DNA from: Daphnia pulex
Lineage: Eukaryota > Arthropoda > Branchiopoda > Diplostraca > Daphniidae
Reading direction: 5' to 3'
Assembly (NCBI RefSeq): GCF_021134715.1
Contig: NC_060026.1
Span: 12,639,001-12,703,000, forward strand
DNA: 64,000 nt
Shown here: piece after piece, positions 1 through 13,470 of the stretch
How the letters are laid out: each line of letters opens with the position of its first letter
How positions within the stretch are numbered: the first letter of the stretch is position 1
Program-made: the position numbers and the translations under genes
The notes under the pieces: generated by a model
The model's input: only the letters and a program-made list of their open reading frames with translations
Told to the model about the DNA's origin: nothing
Database searches by the model: none

Positions 1-2802
1 AACGCACCGAAATGGAATCACAAAAATCCCCGGCCTTCTCTCCCTACTATATACGACCCCCCATTCACTTTAGAACCCAGTCCGAAATGCGTTTCTTCTT
101 CTTCTCCTTATTGAATTATTCTAAAAAGGTTTCTTCGCTCTCTTTTTTTTTTCTTTTTCTTACAATCCAATCGGCTGGGCAAAGTGGCGAAGAAAAAAAG
201 GAGAAAAAGGGCCCGTCTATTATACGAACATTGAAGGAAAGGATGGGGGACTGCTATATATAACCGCACACCTATAAGATATCGTTTATCGTGTTACACG
301 TCGTATAAAAAAAGAGAAGGCCATCAAAAGATGGGTGGGTGGGTGGAAAATCAATGAAATGGATATTTATATATAACACGTCATATTCTTTTTTTCTTAT
401 TAGGCAATATTTTTTGTTTTTTCTTTTACCGCAAGATGAAGATATCGCATCCGACCAACATTTTTCTTTTATTTTTTTATTTCTTTTGTTTTCCGTCGTT
501 GAACAAAAACCACGATTGTGGGGGGGGGGATGAGGAGGAGGTTGTTGTTGTTGTTGTCTTGTGACATGGTTGCCCCGCGTCGTTGCCGTCGTCGGGATTG
601 ATCAATAGCTCTCTCTCTCTCTCTCTCCTATCCTCACCACCGCGCCAACCCCGGTCGTATCTATAGACTAGACTATGTGTGTAGTACTTGGATAGATAGA
701 TCTACTGTATGCCTGTGTGTGTACAGGCCGCCGCACACACAACAGAAGGAGAGAAAAACTGTCTCGATCGATTCGTTCGTGTGCCGGAAGAAGAAGAAGA
801 AGAAGAAGAAGACATAAATATAAACAAGTGAACACAAGGAGGGAAGACACGGAGTAAGCCGACGCCACCCGTTTTTCTCTCTACAACCCCTCCCACCTCC
901 CCCCTGTGTGTGTGTATATATATACTTAACGAGAAACCTGATATATAACCCATACCGACAAGTAGATGTAGCAGCAGCAGCAGCAGCAGTAGCCTACCCT
1001 GAAAGATGTGTAATTTATATGTGGAGCCAGGGGGAGTAGTAGTAGGAGTAGTACCGTAGTAGTAGTCTATCTATATACACTCTGGTGTAGTAGCCGGGGC
1101 GAATAATATCTCCTCCTCCTCCTCTCCCATCTAGTAGTATGTCTAGGTAGTACAGTCTCACAGTCTGTGTAGTAGTTGCCTATAAAAGCTGTGCAACCAA
1201 TAGGAAAGGGATCTTAGTCTGAGGGGGTTGTCATGACAAATTGGAAACGACGTTTTCGTTATTGCTTGTGACACACAAGTTGCAACGCTGACTCAAATTC
1301 AGACTCTCTCTCTTCTCCCTTTTTTAAGCCAGTTTTTCTAAATAACTCTGTGAAAAGTTTTTATTTTTAAGGGGGGCGCGCTATTTTATTCCGGCTCAGT
1401 GACAACTTTTTCTCTTTTTTTCGCCCTCTACAATGGCGGCCGGTTCTTTTTTTTCTTTTATTTTTTCTTGTCGTCCAGTTTCCAAGTTGGCCCGTCCTCG
1501 ATGAAATCGCTTCAATCGCAATACAATTTGAAATGTTGCCGCTCCGTTTTCTCGGCTTATTCAATCGGAACAAGACGAGGAAAGAGAGACGGACACAACC
1601 GAATCATAAAAGCAAAGGACGCTCCAATGGCCGTCTCACACAGCAACGGCCCCCAGGACTTCACGATCCACTTGGTCCTCGTTTCCTTTTTTTTTTCTTC
1701 TTCTTTGAATTCCCACCCTCGTTCTGACCACCGCCCCTTTTTTTCTCTTTTTCAAATTTACCGCCAACCCGAATGACTTTTTGGCAAGACGAGTGTAGAA
1801 TCGATTTTCTAAACGTCGCTTTGAGATCGATTGATCAAGGTGTCGATCGGTGTCGATTGGATCATTGGCACAAGAGTTACGCAGTTTACACACAAGTGTC
1901 GTCTGCTTTGTAAGTCTTATCACATTTCGTATTGACAGTTGAGAGATAATCGCAGATTGGCGTTGAGGGAAGAGAAAAAACACCTGTTTCAACCTGAGAT
2001 GGTTTTAGAGTTTAGACGCAGTTTGAAATGTTTGTCGAGTCCATCGGTTACGGGATTCTGCCTGTGCGGTGGCTGGATTGTATTGCCATGCAGAGATTGG
2101 ATCGTGTCACAAGTGTATACGATCGAGTGTGACATTGACTTCCCCCCCAAAAAAGAACTCGTCGATTTGCATGGATCCATTCTGGTGACGACACAATGTC
2201 TTGTTGCGACGTCATTCCCAAGAAGAAGAAGAAGAAGAAATAAATACCATTTCTCGACAAAAATATCCACAAACACCGAAAAAGAGACCTGCCGCCACAC
2301 CGGCACCTCCTGGTTGTAAACTTGATTCTTTTCTATCGATTCGATGTGATCATTGAATTTTCAATTTTCCTCCTTTTCTTTTTTATTTTCTTTTTAGATT
2401 TTTATTTTCTTCTATCGGGACCGGGATTTTTTTTTCTTATTCCTCTTGTTCCCATTCGCCGTCGTTTCCGTCCCAATCGTTTACAATCATCGATCCAGTT
2501 GCTGGCAAGACTTTTGCCATCTGCCATTTCGATCGTCATCTTTTTTCTTTCTCCTCCTAACTCAGTCCACGCCCACATCCCCACCCTTTCACGCGTCTAT
2601 ACCAAGCGCCCCTGATGATGATCGATACATGGCAAGTCCGCTCGAAGCCAATAGACCTGGGCTGTAGGAGAGTTAGAGGGGCGAAAGAAGAATTGAATTT
2701 TTCCTTTCCATTTTTCTTTTGCATACTAATCATCTCATTTTCTTTTTTTCTTTTTTTTTTCTTTTTTTGACTTGGCGTCGTCCCGTTCCGCCTCGTGAAC
2801 AG
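1..2802. other. microsatellite-rich non-coding region upstream of the sif exons
   Basis: No convincing coding exon is visible. The stretch is full of simple repeats: CT runs near 607-627, GAA/AAG runs near 787-811 and 2221-2239, CAG runs near 971-988, TAG-rich DNA near 1036-1070, and many T-rich tracts. Open frames here are short and low in complexity. It is probably an upstream intron or the promoter region of still life, because the first recognisable sif exon at 2803 begins inside a codon. A TATAAAA at about 1182 could serve an alternative promoter, but nothing else supports that. Confidence 0.6.
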
Positions 2803-5800
2803 GTTTCTGAGCGTGAAGAAATGGCTGCTGCGCAAGAAACACCAAGTGGAGCTGGCCAGAAAGCGCGGCTGGCGCGGCTATTGGGTCTGTCTAAAAGGGA
2901 CGACGCTCCTGTTCTACCCGTGCGACTCCCGCGAGGGCCGCCACGTCGAAGCCGCACCCAAGCATCTCATCATCGTCGACGGGGCCATCATGCAGCCCAT
3001 ACCCGAGCATCCGCAGCGTGACTTCATCTTTTGTCTCAGCACAGCATTCGGAGATGCCTATCTCTTCCAGGTAAATAGACTCAACCCCCCCATCCATCCA
3101 TCCATCTATTCCCCCCCCCCTCTTCCACCTTATTTCCTATCCCAGTCCGTCCTGTAAGCCATCCATCAGCTCTCCCTTTCTAGATATTAACAACGATTCC
3201 TTCCTTACTAAGAGATACACGCTCCGGCGCACACAATAGATATTATATAGCTCCTCTCCGTCTTCTTAACCAAAACCAACCGCTCCTTCCCCTTGTGTCT
3301 TATTGCATCGACTCCCGCACACACACACACACAAAAAGAGGATATCCCCCCGACAATGATAAACCCACACCCGGCAACCTACTAACACACACACACCCAG
3401 CAAAACTCTTCTCCTTTTATATTCTTCTTCTTCGTGTTCCATCATCCGCTTATTGTCTACGTTTTTTTTCTTCTTGTACTTTTATTTTTCCCGCGATTTC
3501 CTTCCACATCGACGAAGTTGTGTGTGTGTGCTGTATTTAGGAAGGCCGCCGCCGCCGTCGTCGCCCGGCTTTTTATTGATCGATATGAGAACGTCTCGAA
3601 TGCAAATGTGGAATATACCGGGGCGTCGGCGGGCGCCGGGACGAATAGAACTACTCCTCCAACACAGTTCATGTGTGTGTAATAACGTTCATTATATAGT
3701 TCAGCCGGCGCACTAGTAGTTGGGTTAGTTAGTTGATATTGTTATACTCACGAATGGAAAGGGGGAAGGGGGGAGAGAAAAAGATATAAGGAGCTGCTAC
3801 CCCCCTTTACTATACTGCTACTCCCTAATATACCCGAACACACTGAGAACTTGACAACTTCTCAAGATCGTCGGGTCTACAACAGCGCCGTACGTGTACA
3901 CACACACACACACACACAGTGGGTTTGTTTTTGCACTCGAGTGAGAGAACAAACAAGTTTGAATCGACAAATTTTGATCAAATTTTTATGACTATAGAAA
4001 AGAGTTTTTTCTTTTTCTTTTCTTTTTCTTTATTTGAAAATTTCATGTTTGAATAAGCCGGGCATGCGACTATAATGGAGGAAGAAGAAAAAAGAAAACA
4101 AATTCGTGGTGAGGTTGGAGGGATTTCTGTCCTTTTATATGAGTCGGGGAGTCCACACAAAAGATCCTCAAGGAAAAATCTTTTTGATTCTCTTTTTGTC
4201 GTGTGCACATGTTTGCGACTGAATCGAATCTTTTCATCCATGTCAAAGCCATTAGCCAATTGCGCACACAAATAACACACACACAACAGAAAAGAAGAAA
4301 ATAACGGTGAACTTGTGATATTTTCGCTTCTAGTCGTGACCCTCAATTTAATTTGGAACCATTTCCTTCAAATGATTTCCCAGTTATTTTTAACTTGATT
4401 GAAGTCGGCGGTGCGGTGAACAGATTCTCCGGGGCCATCGTCTATAAGAGCAGCCCCCATTGCCCGTGATTTAAATGGGCTCACGACCGCGTCTACACGA
4501 TCCCAGTAATAAGAAGAGGCTCGTTTTCATCTGATAGGTTTATATTCGTATTTTTTCTTTTCTTGTCTTGAACCGAACCATCGCGAGGGAGGATAAGAAA
4601 CAAAAGGAAGAACATAGGGCATATAACAGAATGGGATAACGTCGTGCCATAGTTACTCTTCAGGCGAAAATCCTTGTGTGTGTGTTGCCGCGCTCCAATA
4701 AATCGAGCGGTCGTTAATGCCCGTGCAGAAGAAGAAGAAGAGATCCTTAATGCTACACGGCTCCTATTCTCCCATCTTCATCCATCCATCCTTCCCCATC
4801 CCTCCCTCCCTCCATTCGAATACAATAATAATAAAAATGAAAGATGATGGAAAAGCCACGTCAGGATCTAATGAACCGTGCACACTGTTTCACTCTCTCT
4901 CTTTCTCTTTTTCCGTGTCTAATAACTATACACACACATATAGTAACGCAGATATTTATTCCGAATACACCGTGTATAGTAGTTCCACTGTGCTGCATAA
5001 ATAATATGTTGCCTCATCGGCGAGTGAAGGGGGTTTCTCCTTTCCCTATTCATTTGGGAATTTCTTTTTTCTTTCTTTCTTTCTTCTTCTTGATTCTCCG
5101 GAATTGTATTATTATTATACATCACGGCCGTCGTTTGATGGATGATGTTTCGTTTCGATTATGATTCTTGATTACGGCCAGCAGACATTGGCTGCTGCTG
5201 CCGTTCATTTATACCGCTGCTGCTGTACCACATTATTGTCTTGAGATATTCTGTAATTTTTTTTTATTTATTTATTTAAACTATGCAGGCTCCTTGCCAG
5301 GCCGAACTGGACACTTGGGTTAACAGCATTCATTCGGCCTGCGCCGCGGCTTTCGCCCGCCATCGAGGCAAAACGGGCACACTCCACTTGCTGCAGGAAG
5401 AGATTCTCCGTCTGGAACGTTCCATCGAATCGGTATGCCTTATTCGTCGGCCGGGGGAAATGTTCACTTTTCCATCATCCGTGTCGTTTCCATACGGGGA
5501 AGGATGGAATGTTTTCCATTAACATTTCGGGGCCCATTTCAATTTTTGTATTTTTATTTTTATTTTTTTTTCCCTTGCGATTCTTTGATGCAGGATCACA
5601 AATTGAAGCACATGGCTGAACTGCAGTTGTCGGTCGTGTCCGAGTCGGAGAGCCGACGCCAAATTGGAGCTCAGATCGCAGCTTGGGAGGAGAATTTGGA
5701 ACGACTTCACTGCGAGCAGTTCCGCCTCCGGTGCTACATGGCCAGCTTGCAGCACGGAGAGTTGCCTAATCCAAAGGTACGTCAACTTACCAAGTTCCAA

Positions 5801-8800
5801 GTCCTTATATTCCCAACTTTCAAGAAGAGAACAACAGCAACAACCCTAATAAGAAACTTAACAAGTCAAGAATGGCTTCCGTTTTTTCTTCTCGCTGGAC
5901 TATCCCCCTCCCCCTGGGCCTCTCTGTGTGTCTATTTTTTTTCTGTTCCCCTGCCGATTCAAAGGTCATGTGTACACAGAGGAAAATGAATCAATAATGA
6001 GGCCACTGCGGGATAAGGGGGGAAAAAGAAAAAAAAAACTTTTTTTGTTCTGCCGGCCCAGGCAGAGATGGGAACGTGGGCGGAGGTATGTTATACAGGA
6101 AAAGGGGCTTAGCAGGGAATCCCGCAGGAGAATTGAGATCCTCCTCCCCCCGCCACAGTATCACAACGAGTCGTATAACACAGAGAGAGGCGAGCGCCAA
6201 AACAAACCCCAAAATGTCGACTTTGGCTTCAGTTTCCTTTCCGCGTTCCGACTTTTCTGAGGGCTGCGAAACTCGTCCTGCCGCCAACTTATTACCGTGT
6301 AATACTAACGCTGTACAGACGAACCTCACTCGCTCATTATAAAGTTGGTAATAGTTGCCAGAGCTGCTGCTGCTGCAACCTGCAACTGTGTAGGGCTGCT
6401 CTCCGATTCCTTCTTTTATTTCCATTCGGGAATTCATTTTCCTCCGCAGACCGGAACGATGTAGTGTACAGCCCGTAAGAATCGGGTAGGGAGAAAAAAA
6501 AAAGTTTTCGGTCGCTGGTTACATAATACACACACAGAGTAGAGAGTAGTAGTAGTAACAATCTAGCTGCTAGCAGCTGTAGCGTCTCCAATAGACGGGA
6601 AGTATGTGGGACCGGCGCCAGGTGCTCGGCAATTCCGGCGGCGGAGGCGCAGCTCCAGCAACCATCGCTTTACTTATATATACCAAGTGAAGCATTGAAT
6701 AAGTTGAAGGAGGGGGTGGGTGGGGTGGGTGTACTGGACGAGCCAAAGAAACGGGCAAGTCCAAGTCTGGCAAGCGCGTGACACGATAAGACTTTGATTA
6801 GCTTTAGTCAGCGTGCGCGTATCACGCTTGTCTTGTGCCAAAGTTGTTAAGAGAGGCAAAAAGGAACGTTGGGTGGGGGGAGGTCGTATATGTACATAAT
6901 ATTACACACACAGCGACAGACATCAGAGCTGGCCTGTCTTTGACTCGTGTGAGCGTGAATCACGCGGGAGAAAACCTGCAAAAGGAGACAAAAGCCCAGG
7001 CCAAAAAAAGGGAAGATGGAAGGCGTCTCTTTTGCCAGAGATGGATGTTGTCTATTACATCTCCTCTCGTCTCTCTCGACTTTTGTCTTCTTCTTCTTCT
7101 CTTTCGACGGAATTACCAAAAAGTCACTTGACTACGTCACACGCACAGACAGTCGAGATGTAATCCAAGTGCGCGGGCGGTGCGATGAGCACCGCCACTC
7201 CCTTTTTCTGTTCAAATAAGAAGGGGTTATATTGTATGGAAATAAAAAGGGGAAAAAACTCTTCGCTCATCTCATCCAGCTGGAAATTGAAATAGAAACA
7301 AAACAACACAAAAAAAGGAGATTTTTCTGTATAGTTTGGAGAAGAGTGAAGAGAGAGAGAATGTTATATCAAAAAGAGATGATGGAAAAGATCTAGACCC
7401 TTTTTAAACCACTCGTGCCTCCCGGCAACACGCATAGTACGAAACAGCACAGTCCAACCCACCCACGTCAATTCACCAGAGAAAACTTTTTTTGATTTTG
7501 ATGAATCAAAAAAGTTTTTTGATCTTTTTTGAGTGGGGGGAGGGTTTTGGACGAGTGTTAATTGTTTTTTTGTTTTTTCGGCACGCAGAGTTTATTGACG
7601 CACGTCTCGCGGAGCACCAAACACACGCTCAACCGGCTGGGCATCTTCACCGTGTCGTCGTTTCACGCCTACATTTGCGCTCGGAGTCCGTCGCTGCTCA
7701 ACAATCTCCTGGCCGGACGGGGAGCCACTAGGAGACGGGCCGTGGCGCCCACTTTGTCACGATCCAACTCGCTCAGCTCACGCAAGTCGCAATCGGTGGC
7801 CGCCGCCTCCTCGTCACAGCACGGCGGACACCATCACGAAGGGGAAAGGCAGTTCAGAGTCAATCTTCCCGACGGACAGGTAGATTCAATTTAAACCAGG
7901 AGATGGATTGGAATTGTCTTTATTCATTTATTCATTTATTGTTTGAAATGACGACAGACGGCCACCGTTCACCTGAAGGATAACATGACGGTCGAAGAGT
8001 TTCTGGCCAGCGCTTGCGGCAAGCGCGGCCTTAACGCGGCCGAGCATTTTGTACGGGTCAAAAAGCGTCGCGACATGGACAATTCCAACCATTTTGTGCC
8101 GCATCGCACCGATCTCATCGATTCTTATGTAAATTTCCCGTTTTAAAATTATGAGACTGGAATTTGCATTTAAATTTTCATATTTTCTAAAAGGTGCCAA
8201 GCCACGAGTTGGTTGAAATTTGCGGCAAAGCTCTTTACCAGGTGGAGCTGTCGCGTAACAATCTGGAACAGATGTGGGGCTTCAGCGTCGAGGCCGAATT
8301 AGTGGAGAACACGGAACGGCAGGACGAATTGTGCGTCTTCGTCAGCCGGGTCGAAGATCGCAGCGTGGCCATGAACCACGGTACTGGTCCATTTGTTTGT
8401 TTTATTTTGTTTTTTGGGGCTTTTTTGATTAACGACGACACGGTCTCGTTTGCTATTTGGCAGGAATCATCAAGGGAGATGAGATCATGGTCATCAACGG
8501 GGCCTTGGTCGGCGACCTGGACATGATGTACATCGAGTCGGTGCTGCAAGAGGAGCTCTCGCTGTCGCTGATGATCCGCAGCTGTCGGGCCGATCCGCCC
8601 GACGTGACTTGCTTGCTGAGGACGACCGACGATCTCATCGACAGTCTCGTCTGCCCCCCGCCACCTTCTGATCAGCTCATTACTGACGACGCCCTGTCTA
8701 ATCTCATCGTGCCGGCTCCATCTTGGCGTAAGCATCGCCTCTTTCTAGTTTGGCTGGCCCTTCATTCGATTATTATGATACGCATTTCGTATTATTGGCT

Positions 8801-11570
8801 CGGCTCTGCCATGTTGCGGTCATTTGGGCTCGAGCGATTTGATTAACTCGAATTATCCTTTTCCGTAATATTACAGACGGACAGTCTTCACAGGCGGTCG
8901 ATAGTCCTGGCGCATTCCCAACTGAACTACCTCCCATCCAGCAGACCAAGTCTAGTCCGGCTGAAGTTCCTGGCCCTATGCTTCGGGTAAGGACAATTAT
9001 TTTTTATTTTTTTCTCCTTTCCTGAATTCAATTGTGAAATGAATCGAATGGGGATTGAGGAATAAAGAGATCGTATCTTACTTTTTCTTATTTTTTAATG
9101 GTCAATCGATATATAGCCTCGCATGTCTGAAAGAAGCTCCACATCTACCATGTCGGATTTCCGGCGATCCTCGCCAACCGGAAGCATCGCCTCCTCCCAG
9201 TCGATCGCCCTGACGCCCAATCGGCAACTTTCCGACGGCGAGAAGCTCAAAAAGTGCATCCTAGAGCTGGTGGAGACGGAACGGACTTATGTCAAGGTAA
9301 ACTACACCCTGTCAATAATAGGAGTTCAATGGCAACGCATTACCAGTTAAAAAAAACTCTCTTTTGACACTTTCGTGCTTTGTATTATTATTATTAGCAT
9401 TTGAACAATTTACTGGAGAATTACCTGGAGCCTCTCAAGCAAGAAACGTTCCTTTCCTCGGCCGAGATCAACGCCCTCTTTGGAAATATCCAGGAGATTG
9501 TCGCTTTCCAGCGAGTGTTCCAGCAGAGTCTGGAAGAAGCTTTGGCCGTTGAGCCCCATTTCGACGCCATCGACCAGCCCTACCAGTTCAAAGTAAATCA
9601 AATCAAATTTCCCAAGGAAAAAATCACAATCAAATCCCCGTTGTTTGCAATAATAATTTGTTTGTTCAACTCTTTCTCTATATATCGACAGAATGTTCTG
9701 TTTGCCATCGGCAGCGCTTTCCTGCATCACGCCAATCACTTCAAACTGTACAGTTCCTTCTGCGCCAGCCACTCCAAGGCTCAAAAAGTTTTACTGCCAA
9801 GTAAATAGTCAATTGTCTCTTGTTTGCGTTTGGTTACTCTGCTCGTATTAAACTTGTGCCAATTCGACAGACGAAGGATCTCAAGCGTTGCAAGAGTTCC
9901 TGCAGTCGCGCAACCCACGCCAGCAACATTCGTCAACGCTCGAATCCTATCTGATCAAACCGATCCAGCGCATTTTAAAGTATCCGCTCCTGTTGCAGCA
10001 GCTGCGCAACTTGACCGATTCCAATAGCAGCGAACATCAACACCTCGTCGGTACGTCATATTGGATACGAATTTACGATAATAAGATGAGGAATTTGATT
10101 TGAATTTTCGGATTGTTATGACTCGACAGACGCCCTGAAAGGCATGGAAAAGGTGGCCGAACATATCAACGAAATGCAGCGCATTCACGAAGAATACGGC
10201 GCCATCTTCGATCACCTGTTTCGCCAGCATCAAAAGTCCTGCAAGCAGCCGGTTGACTTGAGTCCGTCGGAGCTGCTCTACTACGGAGGCGTCGAATGGC
10301 TCAACATTTCCGACTTTTTGGGCAAAGTCAAAAAGGGACTGGAACTACACGCCATGTGTTTCGTGTTCAAGACGGCCGTCGTCTTCCTGTGCAAGGAACG
10401 ACTCCGCCAGCGCAAGAAGCTCATGGTAAGAACACATTTCTTGTACCGTACATATGTTTAGAATTTGTGGATAATTAATAAGTGAATGATTTCAATTGAA
10501 ACAGAGCGTGACGACGAAAACTAGCGCTCCAGAAGTCGAAATCATTCGCTACCAGGTGCTGATACCGGTGACTGAAGTTCAAGTCCGCACTGCTCAAGCC
10601 AAAGACATGGAGGCCCACTACCTGTGGGAACTGATTCACTTGAAGAATCCTTTGCATCGTCGCTCCGAGAAAGTCTATCACCTTTCAAACAGGTCCGTTT
10701 GAATGTCAAATTATCTCCAATTTCCCGATTACTATAACGAAAATTATGATTGACTGCAGTACGGCCGAGTTCCGCAACGCCTTCCTAAAGACGATCCGGC
10801 AAATCATCCGGGAAAGTGTCCGCAATATGAGCATTCCACCGGCCAAGCCGCCGGTTCCATCGGCTTCGACTCCGCCGACGCCGAAAGCGGAGGCTAAAGG
10901 GACCAGCAAAGGCAAACGAAACGTTCAACGCCATTCGGCCGGAACCATAGACTACGACAATGTCGAATCCTGTGGCGGAGGCGACACCGACGACAATCAG
11001 CCCGTCACTTTCAGAGGACGCAGCAACACGATTGGTATGTTAAATTCAAAAGATAAAAATTACAAATTCCGTTGGAAAATGTGCGGTATAACAAGCGCCG
11101 TTTTTCTTATAGGTGAGAAGAAATCGATCCGCCGAGTGGATTCGTCGGAAGCCAGGGACGGAGATCCAGGTGTGAAATCGGAGAACGAAGACGACCATCA
11201 ACCTCGATCTAAGCCGTCACTCGGCCGGACTCCCAATCACCTGAGTTTGTCAACAACGTCAACACTTTCCACCGGCAGCGGTTGCAGTCAAGCTAAACTG
11301 ATCCAGGTAACTTATGGACTTACAAACTATTTCCATGGAAATTGGTTATCTGACGTTCTTCCTTTATTTCGACAGGCGTCAAGGACTCCACAGTCTTACA
11401 CGCCGGCAGCAGCCAAACCGCTGGGATCTCCGATCTGGAAGCCTCGTGACGGAATGGGTGAATCCTTCACTCTACCGCGACCGAGCAAAAGTACAGACAT
11501 GCCCAACGTGGGCTCCAATTCCGGGAATAAGAATTCGTACGGGACTCTGGGTAACCCGTCGAAGAAGTAG
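2803..11570 (+). CDS. sif: still life (SIF/Tiam-family Rac guanine nucleotide exchange factor), 5'-partial
   Basis: Seventeen exons encode the last 1,142 residues: 2803-3070, 5289-5432, 5594-5776, 7589-7879, 7958-8128, 8194-8380, 8464-8727, 8877-8986, 9117-9296, 9398-9592, 9692-9800, 9871-10050, 10130-10425, 10505-10692, 10760-11034, 11113-11306, 11376-11570. All junctions are GT-AG and keep phase. Domains in order (window residues): N-terminal PH with coiled-coil extension (about 8-190; motifs [16 protein letters not shown] and [14 protein letters not shown]), Ras-binding region (about 296-350), PDZ (about 383-455; [12 protein letters not shown]), DH exchange domain (about 580-770; [26 protein letters not shown]), second PH (about 800-920; [13 protein letters not shown]), and a Ser/Pro-rich tail. 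Known role of the family: activates Rac and organises actin at synapses. The first exon starts with the third base of a codon, so the amino-terminal part lies upstream of the window. Introns 1 and 3 (2.2 and 1.8 kb) are much longer than the rest. Confidence 0.96.
3071..5288 (+). other. sif intron, no gene seen
   Basis: Canonical GT at 3071 and AG at 5287-5288. It holds AC/GT microsatellites (about 3319-3334, 3897-3919, 4268-4286), T-rich tracts and a ladder of TTTC repeats near 5062-5090. No exon of another gene was recognised. Confidence 0.7.
5777..7588 (+). other. sif intron, no gene seen
   Basis: GT at 5777 and AG at 7587-7588. It contains scattered AC/TG and CTG runs and no recognisable coding exon on either strand. 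The open frames within it are low in complexity. Confidence 0.7.
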
Positions 11571-12978
11571 ATGAAACTGATTATGAAAACGAAAGACGAG
11601 GCAATCGATTTTCGTTTTTGGTTTGTTTGTTTTTGACCCCATTTGTTTCTTTGGTATCACGCCGAGTGCTCAAAAGTGTGTGACTGATAATCTTCCCTAC
11701 TCGACACACCTCTCTCTCTCTCTCTCTCTCTCTCTACATATTTGCCCTGCATGACTCTGCCCAGCTGTGCAAAAATTCCTCTCAAAAAAACGTCGTCCCC
11801 GCTAAAATTTGAATCGAGCAAGTGAAAACTCGTTTCGCGGGTCAATTTTATTCGGGAGCGAGTCTGTTTTTATTTTTAACAAAATTCTCTTCTTCTTCTT
11901 CTCTCCTTTCTCTCTCTCTCTCTTTCGAAACTCTGCCATAATCACATCTTCCGCTTCACTGTCTTCCTCTACTGCTGCTGCCGCTGCACTGGCTGGATAG
12001 GCAATTTCCATTTTCATTATCACGTATAGTATCAAATTAGTCATTTTAAAAAAGAAGAATGAATTGGAGTTCAGTGGCGTACGAAGGATGAAATTTAGAA
12101 GGATTTACGAATATTATGGAGAGAATTTTAGGGGGGTAAAAAAAAAATTGACTACGATTGGTGCTGGAATACCTTGACTCTTTTGATAGGACTAGGCAGC
12201 GCCAGCCGGCAAATTTAAAACGGGTTGGCATCAAATAACAACAACATTTTTTTTTCTCTTTATTTTTGGACTATTATACGTTTCCCCCATCTCTTTCTCT
12301 CGCCCCCCCCATGACACATTGTTTTGAAACTTCTCGTCTCTCTTCATCCCGTCTGTTGGATAAATAGAACCGACCCCTTATACCTCCCCAATCAATTTTT
12401 CGATATTTGTGAGATTCCCGTTGCACCTATATTATATTTTTTCGGTTGTCGTTTGTCGTTTTTTGGGGTGGGACCTTTTGAAAAAAGGTCGAAAAAGTTT
12501 AAAAAAGAAAAAAATCGAAAAAACTTAAAACCATTTGTGTGTTAGAGATAAAAAATAATAGATAATCAAGTTTGTTGTAGTTGAATCCTACATTTTTCGG
12601 AACGGATCTCAAATGAAAAAAAAAAGATCAGCAGACGGGACTTGGGAACAGAATGACGCGGAACCATCTTCAAAAATTATGGAGGGATAAATTATAATAC
12701 AATTTGTTTTTTTTTTTTTAATCGAAAAATCTGATGGGGTTTTTACGTGTTGTATGAGGAGAGGAGATGATAACTATACTTTTGTTTTTCTATGGTGCCA
12801 AATGCTTTGACCTGCCCTCCCACCCTTCCATTTTGTGCACACGAACACACACACCTTTCGGACGCGAGCTCTTTTATTCATCGTGACGTAAGGCCGTCAC
12901 CATCGAAAATCGCCACACCTTGTATGGAAACTGCCCACCCACATTTTGTCCCTGAAAAATTACGTCAATCCCTTGCTC
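11571..12978. other. sif 3' UTR and downstream intergenic DNA
   Basis: The sif stop codon (TAG) is at 11568-11570. After it come a (TC)n tract at about 11709-11735, another CT tract near 11908-11924 and AT-rich DNA. No unambiguous polyadenylation site stands out and no gene was seen. Confidence 0.6.
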
Positions 12979-13470
12979 TAGTGTTGTTCCGTTGTGCTTT
13001 TTTGGATTCGTTATCGTTATCGTTAATCGTTATTTTTTCAATTTTTCATTCGTTTCGTTCTTCGTTTCGTTAATTTAAACGTGTCGCATTTTTCTGTTTT
13101 TGCGACCGTTATCGTTTACCTTACAATTTTTTTTTTCTAATGAAGTAATGAGTAGGCCTGTTAGGCCAAATGATATAGAAAATAATGACCTAATTCCTCG
13201 CTAGGGGATCGCTAAGTCGCTAGTAGGTGGTCATCCCAAAATTGAAAATTCCAAATTTTGAGGGAAAAAAAAGTCCCCCCTGATGGTCAAAAAATTTGAA
13301 ATCTCTACGGTTTTGATACGAAAGATTTAGCAAGAAATTAACGAAAACAACGAAAAAAACAGCCATTTCGTTATCGTTAACGAAAAAAACGAGCATTTTT
13401 CAAAAAAGTCGATAACGAGGCTCGTTAATACGTTATTTTCGTTGTCGTTATTTAAACGAGAACATCACTA
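12979..13470. mobile_element. hAT-type MITE (492 bp) with 8-bp target duplication
   Basis: The element begins TAGTGTTGTTC and ends with the reverse complement of TAGTGATGTTC, so its 11-bp terminal inverted repeats differ at one position. It is flanked on both sides by the same 8 bp, CCTTGCTC (12971-12978 and 13471-13478). An 8-bp target duplication with a TAGTG-type terminus is the signature of the hAT superfamily. The interior is rich in CGTTATCG/CGATAACG motifs in both orientations near the two ends and has no transposase frame, so it is non-autonomous. The intact flanking repeat suggests a fairly recent insertion. Confidence 0.85.

Noticed and set aside
1939-2319. 126-codon frame upstream of sif as a possible first exon
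   Set aside because: No similarity to the known N-terminus of still life, no fitting donor, and low complexity at its end.
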